From positions 4,526,001-4,590,000 of the forward strand of contig NZ_CP011273.1 in the NCBI RefSeq assembly GCF_001610895.1: a stretch of DNA of 64,000 nucleotides. The letters run 5' to 3'. The position numbers and the translations under genes were made by a program. The stretch comes from Planctomyces sp. SH-PL62. Its GTDB lineage: Bacteria; Planctomycetota; Planctomycetia; Isosphaerales; Isosphaeraceae. Shown piece after piece: positions 9,306 through 18,247 of the stretch (the stretch's first letter is position 1; each line of letters starts with the position of its first letter). Under the pieces are notes generated by a model. It ran no database searches, was not told the origin of the DNA, and saw only the letters and a program-made list of their open reading frames with translations.

Positions 9306-9323
9306 CGACCGACCGACCGACCG
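9306..9323. repeat. Short CGAC tandem repeat
   Basis: Four perfect copies of CGAC plus a partial unit lie in the short gap between two convergent genes. It is a simple-sequence repeat with no sign of function. Confidence 0.7.
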
Positions 9324-9334
9324 CCGCAGCTCGA

Positions 9335-11443
9335 TCAAGGCCGCTTCTGGGCGAGCATCCAGTCGATGGTCGCGGGATCGTTGTAGGCGCGATCCCAGCT
9401 ATTATGGCCCACGCCGCGATACTCGGTGTAGTCCGGGCGGGCCCCCGCGGCGCGGAGGGCCTCGATGAGCGTCCGCATGCCCAGGTGGAGCCTCGGCGAA
9501 TCGGCGTCGCCGACGAACCCGCGGATCGGGACCTTGAGGTAGCGTTCGACGTCCTCGACCCGGCCGGGGCCGCAGATGGGCACGAGCGCCGCGAACTTCT
9601 CGGGGTCCTGAGCGGCGAGGCTCCAGGTCCCCATTCCTCCCATCGAGAGGCCCGTCAAGACGATCCGATCAGGATCCACGCGATACTCCTTCACCACCTC
9701 GTCAAGCGCCTTCAGGGCCGCTTTGGCGTCGTCGGAACCGGCCTGCCAGGTCTTGCGGGCCTGGGGGAAGACCACGATCGCCGGAATATCCCCGCGCTGG
9801 ACGATGGCCGGTCCCAGGCCCACCTGCGCCACGAGCGTCCCGTCGTCGCCGCGTTCGCCGGCGCCGTGAAGGAAGAGGATGGCGGGATAGGTCCTGGAGC
9901 CGTCATAACCTTCGGGGACGTAGATCGTGTACTTGTAGTCCCCCTGCTCGGTCGCGACGCTCCGCACGTGGAAGCCCGGCGTCTTGGGGTCGGCCGCATC
10001 GGGTGAGGGCGCGCGCTGGATCATCACGTCCTTGAACTGCACCTCCATCGGGTCGCCGGAGTGGACCTGGAGCGCGAGGAGGCCGTCACGGGCGATCGCC
10101 GGATCGGTCTCCTTGTAATCGACCGCAACGGCACCGTTGAGGTAGATCGTGATGCGGTCGCCGAACGCGCGGACGACGTAGTGGTTCCAGCCGGCCTTGT
10201 TCAGCTTCGCCAGCGCCTCCGGTGAGCCCTTCACCAGCGTCCTGTTGCGGCGGGACTCATCATAGAGGCTTCCCCAGTAACCGTCGCCGATATCGGCCTG
10301 GTAGCCGGACATCTCGGTCCCCGGCACGCGGACGCTCCGAAGCTGCACGCCGCTGTTCCCCTTGCCGTCGATCACGCGAAACGACAGGGAGAGGACGAAG
10401 TCGCGGAACGGCTGCTTGTAAGCCAGGAACACATTATGATCCAGGCCCGCCGACTTGCCGACGATCATCCCGTCGCGCGCCGACCAGACCGTCTCGTCCC
10501 CCTCCCAGCCGTCGAGGTCGCGACCATTGAAAAGCGAAACGTACCCGGCGGTCTCGACGACCGGCGGCTCGCCGTCGAGCAACCGCGACCAGTAAGTCAG
10601 AATCGACGCCATGTACGTGGCGCTCAGGCTCCCCTGGCCGTCGGGCGTGGCCGAGTAGGTCCCGTCCGCCTTGCGGCAATGGGCGATGAAGCCTCGCAGG
10701 CGATCCAGGTCGGGCTTCTCCTTGAGCATGTAGAGGGCTCGCATGATGCGGTAGGAGCTCCCCAGATCCGAGGGGCCTGCATCCTTCGACCAGCCGCCGT
10801 CGTCGCGCTGACCGGACTTCATGGCGGCGATGAGGGCCTCGCGGTTCTTGAGGCTTCCGCCGGTTCGGAGCACGGTTGCGGCCACGGTGCCGGCCTTGAA
10901 AGCCTGCTCGGGGCCGCCGTCGATTGTCCCGTCAGGGTTGCCGATCTTCTCGATCTGCTCGACCCAGGCCGCCATGTCGGGCGATTTGGCCTCGACGGCT
11001 TCCAGGCCCGCGATGGCCATGCGAACCTGCTCGCTCTCCTTGGCGTGCTCGTGGAAGTAGGCGACGGCCCCATCGATCAACTCCCGATCGGCGATTTTCA
11101 ACTCGCCCACCGCGAGCAGCCCGAGCGAGGTCGAGAGCGAGTCGGGCTTCCCGCCCGGCGTCGGGGCGAACCCGCCGTCCGCTCGGCAGGACTTCACGTA
11201 TCGGATGCAGCCTAGGACGTCGGGGATCGAGCCGCCGACATAACGGAGGATCCTCGCGGCGCTGTTCGTCGAGCCGAGGCTGGAAGGCTGGCCGGGCGAC
11301 GGACCGAACCCCCCGTCCGGATTCTGGAGCGAGGCGACGTAAGCGGCCGTCTGCGCGAAGTCGGCCGGGGTCTGCCCCCGGGACGACGGCGGTGACGGAA
11401 GCGCGACGAGGCAGACGGCGAACAATCCGATCAAACGTCTCAT
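9335..11443 (-). CDS. Exported three-module protein: alpha/alpha-toroid repeats, DUF1080, alpha/beta hydrolase
   Basis: The 702-residue protein has a signal peptide (MRRLIGLFAVCLVALP...). It is followed by prenyltransferase/squalene-cyclase-like helical repeats at about 25-320, with recurring YVASLQNPDGGFGP-type QxPDGGF motifs. A DUF1080 (3-keto-disaccharide hydrolase, concanavalin-like) domain spans about 330-500, with LFNGRDLDGWEG at its start. A C-terminal esterase-type alpha/beta hydrolase begins near 515. The hydrolase triad is visible: Ser600 in GLSMGG, an Asp near 646-648 (GDADSP) and His680 in VGHNSW. AGGAG precedes the ATG at 11443. Together the parts suggest a secreted carbohydrate-ester or disaccharide-processing enzyme (inference). 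It converges on the FMN-protein gene, and nothing suggests an artificial fusion. Confidence 0.85.
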   Translation of the reverse strand: MRRLIGLFAVCLVALPSPPSSRGQTPADFAQTAAYVASLQNPDGGFGPSPGQPSSLGSTNSAARILRYVGGSIPDVLGCIRYVKSCRADGGFAPTPGGKPDSLSTSLGLLAVGELKIADRELIDGAVAYFHEHAKESEQVRMAIAGLEAVEAKSPDMAAWVEQIEKIGNPDGTIDGGPEQAFKAGTVAATVLRTGGSLKNREALIAAMKSGQRDDGGWSKDAGPSDLGSSYRIMRALYMLKEKPDLDRLRGFIAHCRKADGTYSATPDGQGSLSATYMASILTYWSRLLDGEPPVVETAGYVSLFNGRDLDGWEGDETVWSARDGMIVGKSAGLDHNVFLAYKQPFRDFVLSLSFRVIDGKGNSGVQLRSVRVPGTEMSGYQADIGDGYWGSLYDESRRNRTLVKGSPEALAKLNKAGWNHYVVRAFGDRITIYLNGAVAVDYKETDPAIARDGLLALQVHSGDPMEVQFKDVMIQRAPSPDAADPKTPGFHVRSVATEQGDYKYTIYVPEGYDGSRTYPAILFLHGAGERGDDGTLVAQVGLGPAIVQRGDIPAIVVFPQARKTWQAGSDDAKAALKALDEVVKEYRVDPDRIVLTGLSMGGMGTWSLAAQDPEKFAALVPICGPGRVEDVERYLKVPIRGFVGDADSPRLHLGMRTLIEALRAAGARPDYTEYRGVGHNSWDRAYNDPATIDWMLAQKRP

Positions 11444-11683
11444 GGCGCGAAGGCTCCTGGGTTGAGGCTCGACCGCAGCGAAGCGACGCCGCGGACGCAA
11501 CTCCTCGGGACGCTGCGATTCGGCCCCAGTCTCCCGCGCTTCGAGGGCCTGAGCAACGCTCCGCCCCCCGCCCGTCGCTCGGCCGAGGGCCTGAAACATT
11601 GGATTCGGGCGCATCGGATCGAATAAGATGCTCCGTGTGCCAGGGCCCGCCGCTCCCCAGACATACTCTCGACGAGGTCATCG

Positions 11684-14600
11684 ATGAGCCGCCCGTCCCC
11701 AACAATCCCGCACGTTCGATCCCGGGGGGCCGTCCGGCTCGCCCACCTTTTCGCGCTCGCCGCGATCGTCCTCAGCCCGCACGCGATCCGGGCGGCGGAC
11801 GACGGAGCCGCCGACTTCCCCGCCGCCTACGCCGTGAAAGGCGCCAAGCTCTTCATCGCCCCGGGCAAGGTCGTCGACGACGGCGTTCTCGTGGTCCGCG
11901 ACGGCCTGATCGAGGCGGCCGGGCCCGGTTCGGAAGTCCCCATCCCGTTCGACGCCGAGGTGATCGAGGGGAAGAATCTGTTCGTCTACCCGGGCTTCAT
12001 CGACCTCTACTCGACGACCGGGCAGAAAGCGGGCGTGGAACGCTCGACGACGGGGCGCGGAAAGCCCGTCGACCTGTCCGAGACGACGCTCGCCGAGACG
12101 CCGGCCGACAACCGAAAGGGGCTCACGCCGGAGTTCCTGGTCGCAGACGGGCTCGAACTCGGCGAGGGGGTCGCCGCCCCCCGCCGCCGCCTCGGTTTCA
12201 CGGACCTGCTCACCGCCCCGGCCGGTGCGATCGCGACCGGCCGAAGCGCGTTCGTGAGCCTCACCGGCCTCCCTCGCCGCGACGCCTTGCTTCGCTCGCC
12301 CGTCGCCCTGCACATCCAACTTGCACCGCCGTCCGATCCGGCGTCGGGCGCCGGCCAGCCCTCTCCCGGCCAGCGGAGTCGCGGCGGGGCCCGAGATGGT
12401 GGGGCCGAGAACCCCTTCCCCCGCGTGCTGATGGGGGCGGTCGCGCATCTGAGGCAGGCCATGAGCGACGCCGAGCATCATCAAAAAATGCTGGCGTATG
12501 AGAAGGATCACGGAGGAGCGCCCGTGCCGGACGATCCGACGCTTGAGGTCCTCGCCGAAGCCCGCGCGAAGACTCTCCCGGTCTGGTGGCAGGCCGAGAC
12601 CCGCGACGAGATCCACCGGGCCCTCGACCTGGCCCGGGAGTTCGGCACCTCGGCCGTCATCGTCGGCGGTCGCGAGGCTTACAAGGTCGTCGACCGTTTG
12701 AAGTCCGAGAAGGTCCCCGTCGTGCTCCGCCTGGACTTCCCCGAGGAACCCAAGGTTCCGACCGAGGACGAATTCCGCAAGCGTCCCCCCGCCCAACGCG
12801 ACGAGCCGCTCCGCGTCGTCGCCGAGTTCAAGGGGGACTGGAAGTCGCGAGTTGGTACGGCCGCGCTGCTGGCCAGGGAGGGCGTCCCGTTCGCGCTGGG
12901 AACGGAAGGGGTCGACAAGCTGGACAACGTCCCGGCCAGGCTTCGCGCGCTGATCGCCGAGGGGCTGACCCCGGACCAGGCCCTCGACGCCCTGACCCGA
13001 AGTGCGGCGACGCTGGTCGGGCTGGATAAGCGGCTTGGAACCCTGGAGCCCGGCAAGCTCGCCCACATCGCCATCTTTTCGGCGCCCTTCCAGGACGAGA
13101 AAGCCAAGGTCAGGTACACCTTCATCGACGGTCGCAAATTCGAGGTCAAGGCGGACGATCAGCCGGGCGGCCGTCGCGGTCAGCCGGCCCCCTCCGGCGA
13201 TCGACCCGCGCCCGACGCCGACAAGGACGAGGAGGCGAAGGAGCCGAAGCCGCAACCTCCCAAGGCCGACGAGGAGAAAGACGAGCCATCCAAGGACGAG
13301 AAAGCCAAGGATGAGAAACCCAACGACGAGAAGAAAGACGAGCCCCCCGCCCCGCCCTTCGTCGACGTCGCGACCGAGCTGGACTCGGATCGTCGGCCGC
13401 AAATCAAGACGGGGGGCGACGTCCTCATCAAGGACGCCGTGATCCTCACGGGGACGAAAGCGACGATCGCGAAGGGATCGATCCTGATCGAGAAGGGCAA
13501 GATCAAGGCGATCGGCCCCGACGCGACCGCCGCGCCCGGCATCGCCGTCATCGAGGCCGAAGGGCTCGTGGCGGTCCCCGGCGCGATCGACACGCATTCG
13601 CACATCGCGGTCCAGGGGAGCGTCAATGAATTCAGCCTCTCGGTCGTCCCCGACGTCCGGATCAAGGACGTGATCACCGGCGACGACGTCTCGATCTATC
13701 GGGCGCTCGCCGGCGGCACGACGACCGCCCGCGTCCTCCACGGATCGGCGAACACGATCGGCGGACAGGACGCCGTCATCAAATTGAAGTACGGCCTGCC
13801 GGGTCGCGAGCTGATCCAGTGGGACGGACCCCAGGGCGTGAAGTTCGCCCTCGGCGAGAACGTCACCCGCTCGACGGGCCGGTTCCCAAACACGCGAATG
13901 GGCGTCGAGTCGGTGATCAGCGGCGCGTTCGAGCAGGCCCTCGCCTACAAGCGGAAGTGGAAGGACTACAACGACAAGCTCGCCGCAGGGGGACCCAAGG
14001 TCGGCCCGCCGCCGCGTCGAGACTTCCGGCTCGAAGCCCTGGAACGGATGCTCGACGGCACGATCAAGATCAACAGCCACTGCTACCGCGCCGACGAGAT
14101 CCTGATGCTCCTGCAAACGGCCGAGCGCTACGGCGTCCGCGTGCAGTCGCTCCAGCACGTCCTGGAAGGGTACAAGGTCGCCGCCGAGATCGCCGCCCAC
14201 GGCGCCCATGCATCAACCTTTTCCGATTGGTGGGCTTACAAGATCGAGGCCTTCGACGCGATCCCGTTCAACGCGATGTTGATGTCCAGGGCCGGGGTCG
14301 CCGTCAGCATCAAGAGCGACAGCGAGGAGCTGATCCGCCACCTCTACCACGAGGCCGCCAAGATGGTGAAGTACGGCGGCGCGACCGAGGAGCAGGCGCT
14401 CGCGTTCGTCACGATCAACCCCGCGCTCGAGCTGGGGCGCGAGAATCGCATCGGCTCGCTGGAGATCGGCAAGGACGGAGACGTCGCCCTCTTCAACGGC
14501 CATCCGTTCGACGCTTTCGCAAGATGCGAGATGACTCTGATCGACGGCGAGGTCTACTTCCAGCGCTCTCCCGCGAAGAACGGCGAGGCCGCGACCCGTC

Positions 14601-15997
14601 CCGGCGACCCGATGAAGATGCCCGCAGCGCCGGAACCCCCGCGTGAACCGGACCTGACGATCACCCCGCAGCCCAAGCGGTCCTACGCGCTCCTCGGTGC
14701 CACGCTGCACCCGGTGAGCGGCCCCGCGATCGAGAACGGCGTGCTGGCGATCGTCGACGGCAAGATCGCCGCCATCGGACCGGCGGGGACGCCCGTCCCC
14801 CCCGAGGCCCAGACGATCGAGATCAAGGGGCTGGACGTGTGGCCCGGGATGATCGACGCCGGGACCACCGTCGGGCTGGCGGAGGTCGGGAGCCTCGGCG
14901 AGACCCACGACTTCGCCGACGCCAGCCGCTATCAACCCGAGCTTCGCGCCGGGACGGCCCTCAAGGCCGACAGCGAGCATATCCCGGTCACCCGGGCCAA
15001 CGGGGTCCTTGCGGGCCTGATCGAACCTTCGGGCGGCGTCATCTCCGGCCAGGCGGCGCTCGCCGACTTCCACGGCTGGGTCCCCCGCGAGATGGCGATG
15101 GTCGAGGCGGCCGCGCTCTCGGTCAAGATCCCGCGCTTCAATCGTCGGCCGGTCGGCTCCCAGTCTCGGCAGGGCTCCGACGACGCCGATCCCAACGCGG
15201 CCCGCAAGGAGCAACTCGAGTCGCTCAAGCAGGAGTTCCTCAAGGCCAGGCGGTACGACGAGGTCGTCGCCGAGGCGCGGGCGAAGGGGCTTTCCGCTCC
15301 CAAGGTCGATCCTCGGCTCGAAGCCCTCGCCCCCTACGCCAAGGGGGAGAAGCTCGTCGTCTTTCACGCCGACGAGCGGGTGGAGATCCTCGACGCCCTG
15401 GCTCTCATCAAGGAATTGAAGTTGAAAGCGGCGATCTCCGGCGCGGCCGACGCCTGGAAGGCGACCAGGGAGATCAAGGAGTCCGGCGTCCCCGTCCTGG
15501 TGGCCGGAACGCTGAACGTCCCGAGCCGGGACTACGATCCCTATGACGCGGCCTACGCCAATCCGGCCAGGCTCCATGCGGCGGGGATCGCGTTCGCCAT
15601 CCGTTCGGCGCCAGGGGCGAGCTCACCGCGAAACAGTCGGCTCCTGCCCTACGAGGCGGCGACGGCGGCGGCGTTCGGGCTGCCCGAGGATGAGGCCCTC
15701 AAGGCGGTCACGCTGGCCCCTGCACAGATCCTCGGCGTCGCCGATCAACTCGGGTCGCTGGAGACCGGCAAGAGCGCCAACGTGGTCGTGACGGCGGGCC
15801 ATCTGCTCCAACCGACGACGTCGGTGCGGCTCCTCTTCATCAACGGCGACCCGGTGACGCCGGACAGCCGCCACACCGAACTGTATGAGAAATACAGTCG
15901 GCACCTTGAGGAAGTCCGATCGGGCCGATCTCCGATGGGGCTCGAACGGCCGCCGGCCGCCCGTGTCGTCCCGGATCGGGCGGCGGGAGCGCCCTGA
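11684..15997 (+). CDS. Exported giant protein with three amidohydrolase-like modules
   Basis: The 1437-residue protein starts with a signal peptide ending near HAIRA. Three amidohydrolase-superfamily modules follow: about 45-490, 575-975 and 1000-1410. A Lys/Glu/Asp/Pro-rich linker at about 494-560 joins the first two. Each module has the beta-sandwich start (for example GKIKAIGPD) and the C-terminal GSLEIGKDGDVALF-type return to it. Only the middle module has metal-ligand residues: His638 and His640 in DTHSHI, a further His in INSHCYR, QHVLEG, and Asp in KSDSEE. At the HxH positions the first module reads FIDLYSTTG and the third MIDAGTTVG. GAGG precedes the ATG. The middle module resembles imidazolonepropionase/isoaspartyl-dipeptidase-like hydrolases; the substrate is unknown. 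Confidence 0.88.
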   Translation: MSRPSPTIPHVRSRGAVRLAHLFALAAIVLSPHAIRAADDGAADFPAAYAVKGAKLFIAPGKVVDDGVLVVRDGLIEAAGPGSEVPIPFDAEVIEGKNLFVYPGFIDLYSTTGQKAGVERSTTGRGKPVDLSETTLAETPADNRKGLTPEFLVADGLELGEGVAAPRRRLGFTDLLTAPAGAIATGRSAFVSLTGLPRRDALLRSPVALHIQLAPPSDPASGAGQPSPGQRSRGGARDGGAENPFPRVLMGAVAHLRQAMSDAEHHQKMLAYEKDHGGAPVPDDPTLEVLAEARAKTLPVWWQAETRDEIHRALDLAREFGTSAVIVGGREAYKVVDRLKSEKVPVVLRLDFPEEPKVPTEDEFRKRPPAQRDEPLRVVAEFKGDWKSRVGTAALLAREGVPFALGTEGVDKLDNVPARLRALIAEGLTPDQALDALTRSAATLVGLDKRLGTLEPGKLAHIAIFSAPFQDEKAKVRYTFIDGRKFEVKADDQPGGRRGQPAPSGDRPAPDADKDEEAKEPKPQPPKADEEKDEPSKDEKAKDEKPNDEKKDEPPAPPFVDVATELDSDRRPQIKTGGDVLIKDAVILTGTKATIAKGSILIEKGKIKAIGPDATAAPGIAVIEAEGLVAVPGAIDTHSHIAVQGSVNEFSLSVVPDVRIKDVITGDDVSIYRALAGGTTTARVLHGSANTIGGQDAVIKLKYGLPGRELIQWDGPQGVKFALGENVTRSTGRFPNTRMGVESVISGAFEQALAYKRKWKDYNDKLAAGGPKVGPPPRRDFRLEALERMLDGTIKINSHCYRADEILMLLQTAERYGVRVQSLQHVLEGYKVAAEIAAHGAHASTFSDWWAYKIEAFDAIPFNAMLMSRAGVAVSIKSDSEELIRHLYHEAAKMVKYGGATEEQALAFVTINPALELGRENRIGSLEIGKDGDVALFNGHPFDAFARCEMTLIDGEVYFQRSPAKNGEAATRPGDPMKMPAAPEPPREPDLTITPQPKRSYALLGATLHPVSGPAIENGVLAIVDGKIAAIGPAGTPVPPEAQTIEIKGLDVWPGMIDAGTTVGLAEVGSLGETHDFADASRYQPELRAGTALKADSEHIPVTRANGVLAGLIEPSGGVISGQAALADFHGWVPREMAMVEAAALSVKIPRFNRRPVGSQSRQGSDDADPNAARKEQLESLKQEFLKARRYDEVVAEARAKGLSAPKVDPRLEALAPYAKGEKLVVFHADERVEILDALALIKELKLKAAISGAADAWKATREIKESGVPVLVAGTLNVPSRDYDPYDAAYANPARLHAAGIAFAIRSAPGASSPRNSRLLPYEAATAAAFGLPEDEALKAVTLAPAQILGVADQLGSLETGKSANVVVTAGHLLQPTTSVRLLFINGDPVTPDSRHTELYEKYSRHLEEVRSGRSPMGLERPPAARVVPDRAAGAP

Positions 15998-16011
15998 CCC
16001 TCAGCAACTCC

Positions 16012-16054
16012 GAGGCGCCGGCGCCATCCCAGATCGGGAGGGCGCCGGCGCCTC
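16012..16054. terminator. Stem-loop between convergent genes
   Basis: A perfect 14-base stem (16012-16025 with 16041-16054) with a 15-base loop lies between the convergent amidohydrolase and receiver-like genes. There is no clear T-tract on the plus strand, so it may be a Rho-type or weak bidirectional terminator. Confidence 0.6.
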
Positions 16055-16077
16055 GAATCGTGGGTCGTATGGAACGA

Positions 16078-16557
16078 CTAGGCGGTCGCGATCGGATCGA
16101 ACTCCGCGGCCGTCTCCGTCGAGGCGAGGCTCGCTTCCGGCAGGGACGCGAAATTCCGATTCGACGACCCGCGTCGGCCGTGCACCGGGCTGAGCGCCCC
16201 CACGACGGTCGACATCGCCTCCCGATGCTCCGTCTCGCCGACGTACTCGTCGACCCCGAGTTGGAACATGAAGGTCCCCTCGTCCACGCGATAATTCTCG
16301 GCGACGATCATCACCGAAGCGGGGCGGGCCTGGATCGAATTCTTCCAGAGCAGCGACGGGAGCGCGTCGTACTCGCGGCCTTCTCGCTTCCAGTCGACGA
16401 CGACGAGCCGAGGGCTGGCGAACTCCAAAAGCCGATCGGCTTCCTCGATGGTCTCCGCCACGACGAGTCGACTACGCCCCGACGACTGGAAGAAGGGCCG
16501 TATGGCCATCAGCCACTCGGCGTCCTTCGTGACCGTTAAAATGGTTGTGCCTTGCAT
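16078..16557 (-). CDS. Receiver-like (pseudo-receiver) protein
   Basis: The 159-residue protein has the alternating beta/alpha pattern of a response-regulator receiver domain over residues 1-125, with beta strands ILTVT, SRLVVAE, RLVVVDW and ASVMIVAE. Asp55 in LVVVDWKREG sits where the phosphorylated Asp is expected. The acidic pair after the first strand is reduced to KD at 11-12, the Thr/Ser after the fourth strand is replaced by Ala, and the Lys after the fifth strand is absent (DEYVGETEH). The C-terminal tail (about 125-159) looks disordered, and there is no output domain. It may be a non-phosphorylated signalling or scaffold protein (inference). The promoter side faces a 570-base gap. 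Confidence 0.65.
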   Translation of the reverse strand: MQGTTILTVTKDAEWLMAIRPFFQSSGRSRLVVAETIEEADRLLEFASPRLVVVDWKREGREYDALPSLLWKNSIQARPASVMIVAENYRVDEGTFMFQLGVDEYVGETEHREAMSTVVGALSPVHGRRGSSNRNFASLPEASLASTETAAEFDPIATA

Positions 16558-17125
16558 GATCAGGGTATCCCCCGCGGTACTAGTGCGGCCGAATTCGAGA
16601 GGTCGTTCGACGATTGAAGCGGTCGAGAATCCGTCGTCGATTCTCCGCCTTGCCGTTCCGCTTATCCCAAGAACCGAAATTCCCGCGTCGAAACGACACG
16701 CGAACCTCTTCGAATCTCCGCGGCGGCCGAATCGTCCGTGAACTAACGTAATTCACCAGGTCCTTGAGGAGACCTCGGCCGGCGTCCGCTCGTCGATGCG
16801 ACAATGTAAGTGATGCCTCTCCAGGTGTTTACACCAGCTTGAAAATTTCGATCGATCGGGGCTCTTTCCCGCGCTGTTTTGAATGCTTTTTCGCTCAAGC
16901 GTGCCCTGGAACAGCGCGATGACGCGAAATCGCGTCAACGTCGCCAATGATCCGGCCACGAACACAAGCACACTTGCAAACAACGCCACGCTTCGTGATC
17001 CGTCGATTTTCGGCCCTGGAGTGTTGCGTTCGCCCACCCCTCGCACCAGGATCGATCCTGGCCGCCGACGGCCGGGCGACTTGGAGCGCACGGCGTGAGG
17101 CGATGCACATGCGAGGTGAGCCGAG
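16558..17125. other. Intergenic region without a convincing gene
   Basis: This 568-base stretch separates the divergent receiver-like and exported metallo-hydrolase genes. It is less GC-rich than the neighbouring genes. Short frames exist on both strands, one with a hydrophobic run on the minus strand near 16920-17010, but none has a good ribosome binding site, high third-position GC or family resemblance. It probably holds the promoters of both flanking genes; no clear -35/-10 pair was assigned. Confidence 0.5.
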
Positions 17126-18223
17126 ATGATGACGCGACGAGGTCGGAAGAAGGCGTGGGCCGGAAGTGTTTTCATGGGCGCGGCCCTATTGGGCCTCACC
17201 ATGCTCCTCGGCTCGCCCCAAGGGCGTGCTTCGGAGGTCGATGCGGCGGGAGGCCTGCAGATCTATTTCATCGACGTCCAGGGGGGGGCGGCGACGCTCG
17301 TCGTGACGCCGGAGCGAGAGTCGATCCTGATCGACACCGGATGGCCCGGCGAGGGGGATCGCGACCCTGAACGGATCGTCAAGGCCCTCAAGGACGCCGG
17401 CTGCGATCGGATCGACCATCTGGTCACCACGCACTGGCACATGGACCATTACGGCGGCGTCGCCGGCCTGGCGAAGCGGGTCCCGATCGGCCGTTTCTGG
17501 GATCGCGGGCTCCCCGAGGACGGCGTGGCCGGACAGGTTTTCCCGGACGGACCCAAGCCGGATGATCCGCTGGGCATCGCCTATCGCGAGGCGTCGCGAG
17601 GGAAGCGGGGGGTCCTGAAGCCGGGCGACGCCTTGCCCCTTCGCGGCGACGTCTCGGCGGTCGTCCTGGCAGCCTCGGGCCACGTCGTCGAGGCCCCGGC
17701 GGGCGCTCCCGCGGACCCCGCGTGCGATTCCGCCCCCGAGGACATGCCCCGAGACGGGTCGGACAACGCACTCAGCATCGTCCTGAGGTTCCGACTCGGG
17801 AAGTTCGACTTCCTGGACTGCGGCGACCTGACGTGGAACCTCGAGCGAAAGCTCGTCTGCCCCGTGGATCTGGTGGGCAAGATCGACCTGTATCAGGTCA
17901 CCCACCACGGCCAGGACATCTCGAATCATCCCACGCTCTTGCAAACGATCGCCCCGACCGTCGCGATCATGAACAACGGCCCTCGCAAGGGGGGATCGGC
18001 CGCCACCGTTCAGAGGCTTCGCGAGGTTCCGTCGATCCAGGCCGCCTACCAGTTGCATCGCAACGCGGAAACGGCCGAGGGCGAGAACACCTCGCCCGAG
18101 TTGATCGCCAACCCCGATCCGGCCGGAGGCCGCTACATCCACGTTTCGGTTCCCGCCGACGGTTCCAGCTTCAAGGTACGGCTCGGTGCGGACGGCGCCG
18201 AACGGACCTTTGAAACCCACTGA
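17126..18223 (+). CDS. Exported metallo-beta-lactamase-fold hydrolase (ComEC-type)
   Basis: The 365-residue protein has an N-terminal signal or anchor (about 10-30, FMGAALLGLTMLLG) followed by a metallo-beta-lactamase fold. The core motif is HWHMDH (His103, His105, Asp107, His108), preceded by LQIYFIDVQGGAATLVV and ILIDTG. This resembles the hydrolase domain of ComEC and related stand-alone exported hydrolases, which use two metal ions. A later DCGD and a THHGQD segment supply the usual third metal-ligand region. Two ATG codons in tandem share GAGGTGA upstream. The substrate may be a nucleic acid or other phosphodiester (family inference only). Confidence 0.87.
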   Translation: MMTRRGRKKAWAGSVFMGAALLGLTMLLGSPQGRASEVDAAGGLQIYFIDVQGGAATLVVTPERESILIDTGWPGEGDRDPERIVKALKDAGCDRIDHLVTTHWHMDHYGGVAGLAKRVPIGRFWDRGLPEDGVAGQVFPDGPKPDDPLGIAYREASRGKRGVLKPGDALPLRGDVSAVVLAASGHVVEAPAGAPADPACDSAPEDMPRDGSDNALSIVLRFRLGKFDFLDCGDLTWNLERKLVCPVDLVGKIDLYQVTHHGQDISNHPTLLQTIAPTVAIMNNGPRKGGSAATVQRLREVPSIQAAYQLHRNAETAEGENTSPELIANPDPAGGRYIHVSVPADGSSFKVRLGADGAERTFETH

Positions 18224-18247
18224 CGGAAGCCGTCGTTCGAGATGAGA

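Noticed and set aside
9306-9323. CGAC repeat as a possible regulatory or phase-variable element
   Set aside because: Four units in a short gap between convergent genes have no gene start to act on.
11678-14209. A long minus-strand frame inside the amidohydrolase gene
   Set aside because: The opposite strand encodes a protein with clear motifs; this frame has none and is compositionally biased.
16753-17202. A 149-codon minus-strand frame with a hydrophobic stretch upstream of the exported metallo-hydrolase
   Set aside because: It overlaps the start of that hydrolase, has no ribosome binding site, and has atypical composition with many Arg and Ser.
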